NCBI GenBank assembly: GCA_019239425.1
Contig: JAFAZX010000075.1
Location: 1 to 64,000, forward strand
Source: Acidobacteriota bacterium
GTDB taxonomy: Bacteria; Acidobacteriota; Blastocatellia; Pyrinomonadales; Pyrinomonadaceae
Direction of reading: 5' to 3'
Length of the DNA stretch: 64,000 nt
Shown here piece after piece: positions 18,096 through 26,586 of the stretch (the first letter of the stretch is position 1; every line of letters starts with the position of its first letter). Made by a program: the position numbers and the translations under genes. Below the pieces are notes generated by a model that was not told the origin of the DNA, did not search any database, and worked only from the letters and a program-made list of their open reading frames with translations.

Positions 18096-19201
18096 CTACG
18101 CCTCACGCCCCCTTTCGTCTCGGTGACGTAGCCCGCGTCGATGGTCGGCCTTTGGGGCGGCGGGGGCGCGCCGCTCGGCGCGAGCCAGAGCTCGCCCGAA
18201 AGCTCGTCGCGGAAGCCGCCGATGAAGGTTCTGACGCGCGCGGGGTCGATGCCGCGCGTATTGACCATGTAGTTCCTCAGCACGTCCGCGCGCCGCTGCG
18301 CCTGTCCGGGCGGGCCGGAGCGCCCGCCGTAGACGACGAGCTGCGCCTCAAGCGTCGGGTCGTTCATCAACTCCATCGCGAAGTTGTCGAGGCGCGCCTT
18401 CGTGTCCTCGGAATTGATGTTGCCGAACTCGTCAACTTTGAAGTGGCTGACGCCGACTGTCGTCTTCGCGGAGGCGGCCGTCGCGGCGGCCGTGCATTCG
18501 AGCGAGTAGCCGTGCACCGAGACCCTCGCGACCACCTCGCCGCTCGCGCCCGGCGGCAGCTCGACCTCTATCGAGTCCGTGCCCTGCCCCCTGACGATCC
18601 GCCCCTTCGAGACCGCCCAGTCGAAGGTCTGTTTGACGTTGGTGTTGTTGACGCTCGCCGAAGCCGTGAAGCTCAAAGGGCCGGACGGCGCGGGGACGTA
18701 AGTCTTGCCCTGGGCGCGCAGAGAGGGGCAGTAGGCCACGTCTTCGGGGCGGACGGTCGGCGTCGGGCAGGGCGGCTGCGCGCCGGGCGGGACGATCCAG
18801 AGTTCGGTCGCGGCCTCTTCGCGGAAGCCGCCGTTGACCCAGTTGATCTGCCGCCAGTCGAAGCCGGCCCCCGTCAGGTTGGGCCAGAGGGCGGCCGCGC
18901 GCAGGCTCGCGACCGAACGGTTGTAAATCTCCCAGGCGACGACGCGCGGCCCGTACGTGATGGCGTAAGGCCGCGTGCCCTCCTTCCGCAACTGCGCGGC
19001 GTAGCGGCGGAAGCGCGTCTCCAACTCTTTGCGCTCCGCCTCGGCCTCAAACCTCCCGTACCAACCGCCGCGGTTCGCGCCGCCCGCGCCCGTCGTGAAC
19101 TCGTCGAACTTCCGCGCCGTGGGCTGCCGCGGCTGCGCCGGCGTGTACCCGGCGCAGGCGAGAAGTAGAAGGGTGACGCAGACGACGGTTCTTTTACTCA
19201 T
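18092..19201 (-). CDS. secreted protein: two OmpA-like modules around a PKD/Ig-like domain
   Basis: A roughly 369-residue exported protein (signal peptide ending near AGYTPAQ). An N-terminal module (about 35-145, ending TELWIVPPGAQPPCPTPT) and a C-terminal module (about 250-355, with VVYGGRSGPPGQAQRRAD, RTFIGGFRDE and GELWLAPSGAPPPP) are versions of one repeat. Between them, residues about 160-245 look like an Ig/PKD-type beta sandwich (FDWAVSKGRIVRGQGT). The repeat resembles OmpA-like domains by pattern only. GTG 19204 and ATG 19201 both start the frame; ATG is preferred. The gene follows larB by 6 bp and overlaps the next gene in ATGA. The function is unknown; a cell-envelope structural role is the best guess. 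Confidence 0.78.
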   Translation of the reverse strand: MSKRTVVCVTLLLLACAGYTPAQPRQPTARKFDEFTTGAGGANRGGWYGRFEAEAERKELETRFRRYAAQLRKEGTRPYAITYGPRVVAWEIYNRSVASLRAAALWPNLTGAGFDWRQINWVNGGFREEAATELWIVPPGAQPPCPTPTVRPEDVAYCPSLRAQGKTYVPAPSGPLSFTASASVNNTNVKQTFDWAVSKGRIVRGQGTDSIEVELPPGASGEVVARVSVHGYSLECTAAATAASAKTTVGVSHFKVDEFGNINSEDTKARLDNFAMELMNDPTLEAQLVVYGGRSGPPGQAQRRADVLRNYMVNTRGIDPARVRTFIGGFRDELSGELWLAPSGAPPPPQRPTIDAGYVTETKGGVRRR

Positions 19202-19207
19202 CACGTA

Positions 19208-19969
<762 letters not shown>

Positions 19970-20163
19970 GTAGCAGTCAGCTCTCAGCTTTCGGCTTTCA
20001 GCCAGAGTCTAGCACCCCCGCCCGCGCAGTTTGAAACACGCACGCTTGCGCGCGCGGGGCGCGACCCTTAAGATTCTCTCCGACGTAACAGGTCAGACGC
20101 GGCGGGTGGCGGGTCGTTCGACGAAAGTCGTTCGCGCGCCGCCCGTCGCACGTAGAGTCAAAG

Positions 20164-20793
20164 ATGGAACTGACCGTCGCAGTCACGGGGGCCTCGGGCT
20201 CCATCTACGCGCACCGCACGCTCGTCCACATGGCGGCGAGCGGCGTGGTCGAGCGCGTCAACCTCATCATGTCGCAGTCGGCGCTGGTGGTCGCGCGCGT
20301 CGAGCTGGGGGCGAAGATCGAGCCGGGCGACGTGCGCGCGGTCAACAGGTGGGTCGGACTGCCCGAAGACTCAAAGCTCATACACTTCCACCGGCTCGAC
20401 AACATGGCGGCGAAGCCCTCTTCGGGCTCGCACCCGCAGGTTGGGATGTGCGTGGTGCCCTGCTCGATGGGGACGCTCGGGGCCATCGCCTCGGGCGCGG
20501 TGACGAACCTGATTCACCGCGCGGCCGACGTGACCTTGAAGGAGGGGCGGCGGCTCGTCCTCGTCGTGCGCGAGACGCCTTACAACACCATCCACATCGA
20601 GAACATGCTCCGGCTCGCGCACGCGGGCGCGCGCATCATGCCCGCCAGTCCGGGCTTCTACCACCGCCCGCAGACCGTCGAGCAGCTCGTAGACCACCTC
20701 GTCTTCCGCCTCCTCGACCAGTTCGGCATCCCGCACCCGACCGGCACGCGCTGGAAGGGGGAAGAAGAGTTGAGAGTTTTGAGTGATGAGTGA
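20164..20793 (+). CDS. UbiX-like flavin prenyltransferase (menaquinone pathway context)
   Basis: Flavin prenyltransferase fold: it joins dimethylallyl phosphate to FMN to make prenyl-FMN, the cofactor of UbiD-type decarboxylases. Recognisable are the N-terminal TGASGSIYA, the SQSALVV segment, CVVPCSMGTLGAIASG, and LVVRETPYNTIHIENML. At 209 residues it is normal length. Placed ahead of a UbiA-like gene, mqnE and mqnD, it is likely the UbiX-like partner that supports a UbiD-type decarboxylase in the futalosine route; no ubiD-like gene is in the window. Its 3' end overlaps the GNAT gene by 8 nt. The start ATG 20164 lacks a strong ribosome-binding site. Confidence 0.92.
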   Translation: MELTVAVTGASGSIYAHRTLVHMAASGVVERVNLIMSQSALVVARVELGAKIEPGDVRAVNRWVGLPEDSKLIHFHRLDNMAAKPSSGSHPQVGMCVVPCSMGTLGAIASGAVTNLIHRAADVTLKEGRRLVLVVRETPYNTIHIENMLRLAHAGARIMPASPGFYHRPQTVEQLVDHLVFRLLDQFGIPHPTGTRWKGEEELRVLSDE

Positions 20794-21247
20794 GTGGCAC
20801 AAAGGTGAGTACACGATCAGCACCGAGCGCGGGCGCTTAGACTTCGACCGTATCCACCGTTACATCTCCGAGGAGAGTTACTGGGGGAAGGGGCGGCCGC
20901 TGGAGCTCGTCCGCAGGTCGGTCGAGAACTCTCTGCCGTTCGGCATCTACCGCGGGGCGGAGCTGGTCGGGTTCGCGCGCGTCGTGACGGACTACGCGAC
21001 CTTCGCGTGGCTGGCCGACGTGTTCGTCCTCGAAGGGCACCGCGGGCTCGGGCTTTCGAAGTGGCTGATGGAGGTCATCCTCTCCCACCCGAAGTTGCAG
21101 GGCTTCCGCCGCTGGGTCTTGGCGACGAAGGACGCGCACGAGCTTTACCGAAAGTTCGGCTTCATCGACCTGCACCGCCCCGAGCGCTGGATGGAGCGCC
21201 CAGACCCTTCGATGAAGGAGTCGCCCGACTACTGGGGGCCGCGCTGA
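20786..21247 (+). CDS. GNAT-family N-acetyltransferase
   Basis: A 153-residue GCN5-related acetyltransferase. The acetyl-CoA loop is visible as VLEGHRGLGLSKWLME (variant of Q/RxxGxG/A), preceded by FARVVTDYATFAWLADVFV and followed by LATKDAHELYRKFGF. These are usual for the YhbS/ElaA-like soluble GNATs; the acceptor substrate is unknown. The start overlaps the ubiX-like gene's end by 8 nt, so the two are co-transcribed and probably translationally coupled. GTG 20783 is an alternative start. Its position within a menaquinone gene cluster is curious because no step of that pathway needs an acetyl transfer. Confidence 0.85.
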   Translation: MSEWHKGEYTISTERGRLDFDRIHRYISEESYWGKGRPLELVRRSVENSLPFGIYRGAELVGFARVVTDYATFAWLADVFVLEGHRGLGLSKWLMEVILSHPKLQGFRRWVLATKDAHELYRKFGFIDLHRPERWMERPDPSMKESPDYWGPR

Positions 21248-21379
21248 AGCCTTTGGCGGAAAGCAACTGACGGAATCACGCTTTGGCATTTTGCCAGCCC
21301 GCGCCTCGGAAAGACGCCTCGCGAAAGCCTTGACCTTAGTCACGACCCGGCCCGACGTTTGCCTACCCAACAGACCGAG

Positions 21380-22267
21380 ATGAACACCGCCGCGAGCAAC
21401 ATCCGCACGACGCTCGAAATGATCAAGATCGAGCACACGCTCTTCGCGCTGCCCTTCGCCTTCCTCGGGGCGCTTTTGGCGGCGCGCGGCTTCACGCCGA
21501 ACGGTCTTCCGACGTGGTGGCAGGCGCTCTGGATCACCCTGGCGATGGTCGGGGCGCGCTCGGCCGCGATGGCCTTCAACCGCATCGCCGACCGCGAATA
21601 CGACGCCCGCAACCCGCGCACCGCCGCGCGCGCCATCCCCGCCGGGAAGCTCTCGGTCTCCTTCGTCTGGGCGTTCACGATTCTGTCGGCCGCGCTCTTC
21701 TTCCTCGCGTCGGCGATGCTCAACCGTCTGACTCTGATTCTCTCCCCGGTCGCGCTCGCCTCGGTGCTGCTCTACTCTTACACGAAGCGCTTCACGTCGC
21801 TCTCGCACGTCGTTCTGGGTTGGTGCCTCTGCATCGCGCCGACGGGCGCTTGGGTGGCGGTGCGCGGGGCGATTGACTCGCCGGTGCCGCTGCTGCTCTC
21901 GCTCGTGGTGCTTTTGTGGACGGCCGGCTTCGACGTGCTCTACGCGTGCCAGGACACGGAGTTCGACCGGCGGGCGGGCCTGCGCTCGATCCCGGCGCGT
22001 TTGGGCGTGGCGCGCGCGCTGTGGGTCTCGCGCCTCCTGCACGCGGGGGCGTTCGCGGCGCTCGTTGGGTTATACTTTCTGACGAACCTGGGCGCGGCGG
22101 CGGTCGCGGGCGTCGCGGCGACGGGCGCGCTCCTGGTCTACCAGCACTCGCTCGTGCGCGCCGACGACCTGAGCCGCCTGAACGCCGCGTTCTTCACCAC
22201 GAACGCCTTCGTCAGCGTCATCCTGCTCGCCACCTTCGGCGGCGCAGCTCTTATGAACAGACTTTAA
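21380..22267 (+). CDS. mqnP: UbiA-family prenyltransferase, MqnP-like
   Basis: Integral membrane prenyltransferase with about eight hydrophobic segments. Both Asp-rich motifs of the family are visible: [15 protein letters not shown] and, in the second half, [13 protein letters not shown]. In the futalosine pathway the MqnP-type enzyme attaches the isoprenoid chain to the naphthoate product; the neighbouring mqnE and mqnD support that role over ubiquinone or heme O synthesis, but this is inferred from context. A TTG at 21359 is in frame, but ATG 21380 ([11 protein letters not shown]) starts closer to the conserved region and is used. It is followed 4 bp later by mqnE, so they form one operon. 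Confidence 0.9.
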   Translation: MNTAASNIRTTLEMIKIEHTLFALPFAFLGALLAARGFTPNGLPTWWQALWITLAMVGARSAAMAFNRIADREYDARNPRTAARAIPAGKLSVSFVWAFTILSAALFFLASAMLNRLTLILSPVALASVLLYSYTKRFTSLSHVVLGWCLCIAPTGAWVAVRGAIDSPVPLLLSLVVLLWTAGFDVLYACQDTEFDRRAGLRSIPARLGVARALWVSRLLHAGAFAALVGLYFLTNLGAAAVAGVAATGALLVYQHSLVRADDLSRLNAAFFTTNAFVSVILLATFGGAALMNRL

Positions 22268-22271
22268 GACT

Positions 22272-23381
22272 ATGGACTTTTCACACGACCCCAAGCTCAA
22301 CGAACTCGCGTCGAAGGTCGATGCCGGCGAGCGGCTCACTTTCGAGGACGGGCTGGCGCTGTTTGCGACCGAGGACGTGCCCGCGCTCGGCCGCCTGGCC
22401 GACGCCGTCAGGCGGCGCCTGCACGGGCGCGTGACGTACTACAACGTCAACCGCCACTTCAACCCGACCAACGTCTGCTACGCCGACTGTAAGTTCTGCG
22501 GCTTCTTCCGCACGCCGCGCCAGCCCGACGCCTACACGCACAACATCGAGGACTCCCTGCGCATCGCGGGCGAGGCGGTCAAGGAGGGCGCGACCGAGCT
22601 GCACATCGTCGGCGGGCTGAACACGAAGCTGCCGTTCTCGTACTTCACAGACCTCCTCTCCTCGCTCAAGGCGCGGTACCCGCAGCTCCACCTCAAGGCC
22701 TGGACGATGGTCGAGCTCGACCACTTCGCGCGCTTCTACAAGATGTCGGATGAGGAGGTCATCAACAGGCTCAGGGAGGCCGGGATGGACTCGTGCCCCG
22801 GCGGCGGGGCCGAGATTTTTCGCGAGCCGACGCGCTCGATGATCTGCGCGCACAAGACGGACGCGCAGCGGTGGCTCGACCTCTCGGGCAAGGTGCACGC
22901 GGCCGGTCTGAAGACGAACGCGACGATGCTCTACGGCCACATCGAATCCGTGGAAGACCGCGTCGATCACTTCGTCCGCCTGCGCGAGCAGCAGGACAAG
23001 TCGGGCGGCTTCCAGTGCTTCATACCCTTAGCCTTCTACCCGCCGGGCTCGCAGCTCGCGCACCTGCCGGGGCCGACGGGCGTCGACTCCCTGAAGACGA
23101 TGGCCGTCTCGCGGCTCATGCTCGACAACTTCCCGCACATCAAGTCCTACTGGGTGATGCTGGGCAAGCGGCTCGCGCAGGTCGCGCTCCACTACGGCGC
23201 CAACGACCTCGACGGCACCATCACCGAGGGCGGCGAGCTGACCGAGAGCTACTCGGTCGAATCGGGCGGCGAGGTCAAGATGTCCAAGCAGGAGATCGTC
23301 GCCATCATCGAAGACGCCGGACTTGAGGCGGTCGAGCGCGACACGCTCTACAACCGCGTCGAGGAGCCGGCCGTCGCCTGA
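22272..23381 (+). CDS. mqnE: aminofutalosine synthase (radical SAM)
   Basis: Radical SAM enzyme of the futalosine pathway that joins the MqnA product to the SAM-derived adenosyl radical to make aminofutalosine. The 4Fe-4S motif [10 protein letters not shown] (CxxxCxxC) lies near residue 68. [35 protein letters not shown] and the C-terminal [17 protein letters not shown] are as expected for the MqnE/MqnC group. The [11 protein letters not shown]-type region and the overall length (369) fit MqnE better than MqnC. The start at ATG 22272 lies 4 bp after the prenyltransferase stop. mqnA, mqnB and mqnC are not in the window. Confidence 0.93.
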   Translation: MDFSHDPKLNELASKVDAGERLTFEDGLALFATEDVPALGRLADAVRRRLHGRVTYYNVNRHFNPTNVCYADCKFCGFFRTPRQPDAYTHNIEDSLRIAGEAVKEGATELHIVGGLNTKLPFSYFTDLLSSLKARYPQLHLKAWTMVELDHFARFYKMSDEEVINRLREAGMDSCPGGGAEIFREPTRSMICAHKTDAQRWLDLSGKVHAAGLKTNATMLYGHIESVEDRVDHFVRLREQQDKSGGFQCFIPLAFYPPGSQLAHLPGPTGVDSLKTMAVSRLMLDNFPHIKSYWVMLGKRLAQVALHYGANDLDGTITEGGELTESYSVESGGEVKMSKQEIVAIIEDAGLEAVERDTLYNRVEEPAVA

Positions 23382-23465
23382 ACGAATTCGCCGCCGCCCG
23401 CGCGGGGCCGCCAACTCGCGTGACAACCAGCACCCGACGGCCTTCCGCCAGCAGGAGAAACGCGA

Positions 23466-23771
23466 ATGAGTGAGGAAGAGCTTAGGAAGATAATGGAGTT
23501 CATCATTAAGCGACAGGAGGGCTTCTCTGAGAGGATGGATCAGTTCTCGGAGAGGATGGAAAGGATGCAGTTGTTGCATGAGGAACGCCTCGGCCAGCTT
23601 GAGAGGGCGGCCGTCCACCTCTACAACACGGTCGATGAACTCGGCCAATCGCAGAGGATGTTGACCGTGAAGATGGTCGAGCTGGCGGAGGCGCAAGCCC
23701 ACGCAGACCAGCGCCTCAATGCCCTCATCGACATCATCGCGCAGGGGCGTGGCGGGACACCGGGGGGTTAA
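23466..23771 (+). CDS. small coiled-coil protein
   Basis: A 101-residue protein of unknown function. Residues about 5-95 are almost continuously helical, with repeated RMDQFSERMERMQ-type heptads and a second segment VELAEAQAHADQRLNALI, so it should form a coiled coil. There is no signal peptide or membrane segment. A good ribosome-binding site (caggagaa) precedes ATG 23466. It lies between mqnE and mqnD on the same strand. Codon use looks slightly less GC-rich than in its neighbours. Short proteins of this kind are common in this type of genome and may be scaffolds or remnants of methyl-accepting-like coiled coils; no function is proposed. Confidence 0.75.
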   Translation: MSEEELRKIMEFIIKRQEGFSERMDQFSERMERMQLLHEERLGQLERAAVHLYNTVDELGQSQRMLTVKMVELAEAQAHADQRLNALIDIIAQGRGGTPGG

Positions 23772-23841
23772 GAATTTTAGGGCGGGGCGTCGCGCTTGAA
23801 TCTTAAGCCCGCCGCCCAAATTTATTTAATTCAGAGGACTC

Positions 23842-24687
23842 ATGACGACAGCAACACAGACACGCACCATCACCGTCGCGCACTCGCCGGACTCGGACGA
23901 CGCGTTCATGTTCTACGGGCTGGCGACGAACAAGATCGACACGGGCGACATCCGTTTCGAGCACACGCTCGAAGACATCCAGACTCTCAACGAGAAGGCG
24001 ACGCGCGGCGTCTACGACGTGACCGCCGTCAGCTTCCACGCCTACGCCTACATCTCCGACAAGTACGCGCTGCTCCCGCACGGCGCCTCCATCGGCGACG
24101 GCTACGGCCCCATCGTCGTCGCGCGCGAGGCTCACAAGGTCGGGGAGCTACGGAACCTGAAAGTCGCCGTGCCGGGGACGATGACGAGCGCCTTCCTCGT
24201 CCTGCGCATCCTCGAACCAGACTTCGAGTACGTGGTCGTCCCCTTCGACCAGATCATCGAAGCCGTGCGGAAGGGCGAGGCGGACGCCGGCCTGCTCATC
24301 CACGAGGGGCAGCTCTTCTACCAGCGCCTCGGGCTCCAGAAGGTCGTAGACCTCGGCGAGTGGTGGAAGGAGAAGGAGGGGCTGCCGCTCCCGATGGGCG
24401 GCAACGTCATCCGCCGCGACCTCGGGCCGGAGACCGTCGGCCGCGTCTCGGACTACCTGCGCCAGTCCATCCAGTTCTCGCTCGACAACCGCCGCGACGC
24501 CCTGGCCTACGCCATGCAGTTCGCGCGCGACATGGACACGGAGCTGGCCGACCGCTTCGTCGGCATGTGGGTCAACCAGCTCACGCTCGACTACACGGAG
24601 CGCGGACGGCGCGCCGTCCAGCGCCTCCTCGACGAGGGCTTCGAGCGCGGCGTCATCCCGCACCGGGTCGCGGCCGAGTTCGTCTAG
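23842..24687 (+). CDS. mqnD: 1,4-dihydroxy-6-naphthoate synthase
   Basis: Periplasmic-binding-protein-like fold enzyme that converts cyclic dehypoxanthinyl futalosine to 1,4-dihydroxy-6-naphthoate in the futalosine menaquinone pathway. The N-terminal [13 protein letters not shown] is the characteristic motif, followed by THAYA-like [27 protein letters not shown], and the histidine-containing [11 protein letters not shown] region. [14 protein letters not shown] follows. No signal peptide is present, consistent with a cytoplasmic enzyme. The 281-residue length is normal. A ribosome-binding site (agagga) precedes ATG 23842. It closes the menaquinone cluster that begins with the ubiX-like gene. 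Confidence 0.95.
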   Translation: MTTATQTRTITVAHSPDSDDAFMFYGLATNKIDTGDIRFEHTLEDIQTLNEKATRGVYDVTAVSFHAYAYISDKYALLPHGASIGDGYGPIVVAREAHKVGELRNLKVAVPGTMTSAFLVLRILEPDFEYVVVPFDQIIEAVRKGEADAGLLIHEGQLFYQRLGLQKVVDLGEWWKEKEGLPLPMGGNVIRRDLGPETVGRVSDYLRQSIQFSLDNRRDALAYAMQFARDMDTELADRFVGMWVNQLTLDYTERGRRAVQRLLDEGFERGVIPHRVAAEFV

Positions 24688-24812
24688 CGCGCCGAAGTTC
24701 CTGCAACTTGGAACTCGGGTTCGGCATCGAAAGGGTTGCTCGGCGGGCGTTTTCCCTGACTCAGAACGGCTCGCGCGTCTAACCCCCGAAGTCCAGTCCG
24801 GAAGAGAGATTT

Positions 24813-25691
24813 ATGAGAAGAGTTCTTTTTACAGTCCTCGCCACCCTTCTCTGCACCGCTTCCGCGGCGGCGCAGAAGACCAAGACCACGCCCGCCTCCG
24901 CGCCCGGCCCGACCATCGTCAACCGCTCGGGCGCGCCCGAGGACGTGGAGCGCATCATCCGCGCCTTCACGCAGAGGGAGTCGGAGTTCCGCAAGGCGCT
25001 CAACGAGTACGGCTTCCGCCGCGAGGCCATCGTCCAGACCATCGCGTGGGGCGGGCAGATTTCCGGCGAGTACCTGCGCGTCTCGCGCTTCCTCTCCGAC
25101 GACACCGGCAACCGCTACGAGAAGATTCTCAAGTTCCCCGTCCCGACCCTCACGGAGATCGAGATCACGGCCGAAGACCTGGACGACTTCGGCGGCGTGC
25201 AGGCGTTCGCGCTCGAGTCCTCGAAGGTCGGCGACTACAACTTCTCCTACGTCGGCAAGGAGAAGCTCGACGAGCTGGACACCTACGTCTTCGACGTGAC
25301 GCCGAAGGTTCTGTCGGACAGGGCGCGGCTCGAGGCGATCAAGAAGACGAAGCCGCTCCAGCGCTTCTTCCAGGGGCGCATCTGGGTGGACGACCGCGAC
25401 TTCCAGATCGTCAAGACGCGCGGCAAGGGCGTGCCCGAGACCGACAAGGCGAAGTTCCCCACGTTCGAGACCTACCGCGAGCAGATCGACGGCAAGTACT
25501 GGTTCCCGACCTACACCTACGCCGACGACGAGCTGACCTTCAAGACGGGCCAGTCCGTCCACCTCCGCATGCGGATCAGGTTCACGGACTTCGAGCCCCT
25601 GCGCGGCCGCATCCGCGTCATCGAAGAGGGCGACGAACTCAAAGACAAGACCGACCCCGACAAGCCGAAGCCCACGAAGCCGAAGCCGTAA
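24813..25691 (+). CDS. secreted LolA/LppX-like outer-membrane lipoprotein-sorting family protein
   Basis: A 292-residue exported protein (signal peptide 1-21, ending SAAAQ). The mature region shows the pattern of alternating beta strands and a central helix typical of LolA-like or 'outer membrane lipoprotein-sorting' proteins (KEKLDELDTYVFDVTPK, GRIWVDDRDFQIVKTRG, YWFPTYTYADDEL). The extreme C-terminus is a Lys/Pro tail. Such proteins bind lipoproteins or lipids in the periplasm in several phyla; in Acidobacteria they are numerous and mostly uncharacterised, so the name is a family guess. The ribosome-binding site agagag precedes ATG 24813. A good terminator follows. Confidence 0.78.
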   Translation: MRRVLFTVLATLLCTASAAAQKTKTTPASAPGPTIVNRSGAPEDVERIIRAFTQRESEFRKALNEYGFRREAIVQTIAWGGQISGEYLRVSRFLSDDTGNRYEKILKFPVPTLTEIEITAEDLDDFGGVQAFALESSKVGDYNFSYVGKEKLDELDTYVFDVTPKVLSDRARLEAIKKTKPLQRFFQGRIWVDDRDFQIVKTRGKGVPETDKAKFPTFETYREQIDGKYWFPTYTYADDELTFKTGQSVHLRMRIRFTDFEPLRGRIRVIEEGDELKDKTDPDKPKPTKPKP

Positions 25692-25709
25692 GGCGTTTGA
25701 GTTAAGTCA

Positions 25710-25758
25710 AAGAGAGACGGCGGCGCGAGTTCAACGTACTCGCGCCGCCGTCTCTCTT
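25710..25758. terminator. intrinsic-terminator-like hairpin between convergent genes
   Basis: Arms 25710-25730 and 25738-25758 (21 bp, perfect) enclose a 7-nt loop and are followed on the + strand by tttt. It lies between the LolA-like gene and the acyltransferase gene and would serve the former best. Confidence 0.8.
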
Positions 25759-25779
25759 TTAATGTCAAATTTCAAATTC

Positions 25780-26586
25780 TCAAGGCTTCGCCAACTCCTC
25801 CGCTATCGCCGTGTGCGCGCGCTCGACGAGGCGCTTCACGTCTTCGCCCGACATGCCGGCGGTGTCGATGGGCGGGAGCACGACCATCTCGGCCGTGCCG
25901 GGGCGCGCGACGCCGGTGCCCTTCCCCATCAGGTCGTCCGTGTACTTGATGGCGACGGGCACGACCGGCACCCCGGCCTCGACCGCCATGTAGAAGCCGC
26001 CCTTCTTGAACGGGAGCAGTTGGCCCGGCCGCGCCCGCGTCCCCTCGGCGAAGACGCCGAACGAGATGCCGGAGCGCAGGCGGTCGGTCGCGGCCTTCGT
26101 CGTGCGCAGGGCGCTCTCGCGGTTCGTGCGGTCGATGGCGAGGATGTTGACGAAGCCCATGCCGTAGCCGAGGATCGGCACCTTCAGTAACTCCTTCTTG
26201 GCGAGGATGCCGATGCGCCGCCGCAGGTGGTAGAAGAGCATCGCCGTGTCGAGGAAGGAGCGGTGGTTGGCGATGAAGACGTAGGACTGTCGCGGGTCTA
26301 GATTCTCCAGACCGCGCACGCGCACGGGCACGCCGCTCAGCCGCAGCCAAGTGCGCGCGCCGAAGAGCGCGAAGGGGTAGAGCCAGTGGCGCCGCCCCGC
26401 GACGAGCGCCACGGTAATCGACCACGGGCCGATGACGAGCAGCAGCATCGCGGCCACGAAGAGAGACCACCAGTACCAAAGCCTCCCGGCGGGCGTGCGC
26501 CGCGGCGCTGTGCTAGACTCGGCCTTCGTCAAATCCACACTTCGCTCTTGGCCCTTAATCTCTGTCGGAAGACTTTCAGGATGCAT
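25780..26586 (-). CDS. plsC: 1-acyl-sn-glycerol-3-phosphate acyltransferase
   Basis: PlsC-type membrane acyltransferase that acylates lysophosphatidic acid to phosphatidic acid. An N-terminal membrane segment (about residues 38-62) precedes the acyltransferase motifs: ANHRSFLD (HxxxxD), the second-box KKELLKVPILGYG, the FAEGTRA box and the PVVPVAIKY box. The true protein is 268 residues; the much longer open frame upstream of 26586 is antisense to the M14 peptidase and is rejected. The start ATG lies inside a palindrome shared with the oppositely oriented M14 gene start, so a later start (for example GTG 26538) is possible. It converges on the LolA-like gene. Confidence 0.9.
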   Translation of the reverse strand: MHPESLPTEIKGQERSVDLTKAESSTAPRRTPAGRLWYWWSLFVAAMLLLVIGPWSITVALVAGRRHWLYPFALFGARTWLRLSGVPVRVRGLENLDPRQSYVFIANHRSFLDTAMLFYHLRRRIGILAKKELLKVPILGYGMGFVNILAIDRTNRESALRTTKAATDRLRSGISFGVFAEGTRARPGQLLPFKKGGFYMAVEAGVPVVPVAIKYTDDLMGKGTGVARPGTAEMVVLPPIDTAGMSGEDVKRLVERAHTAIAEELAKP

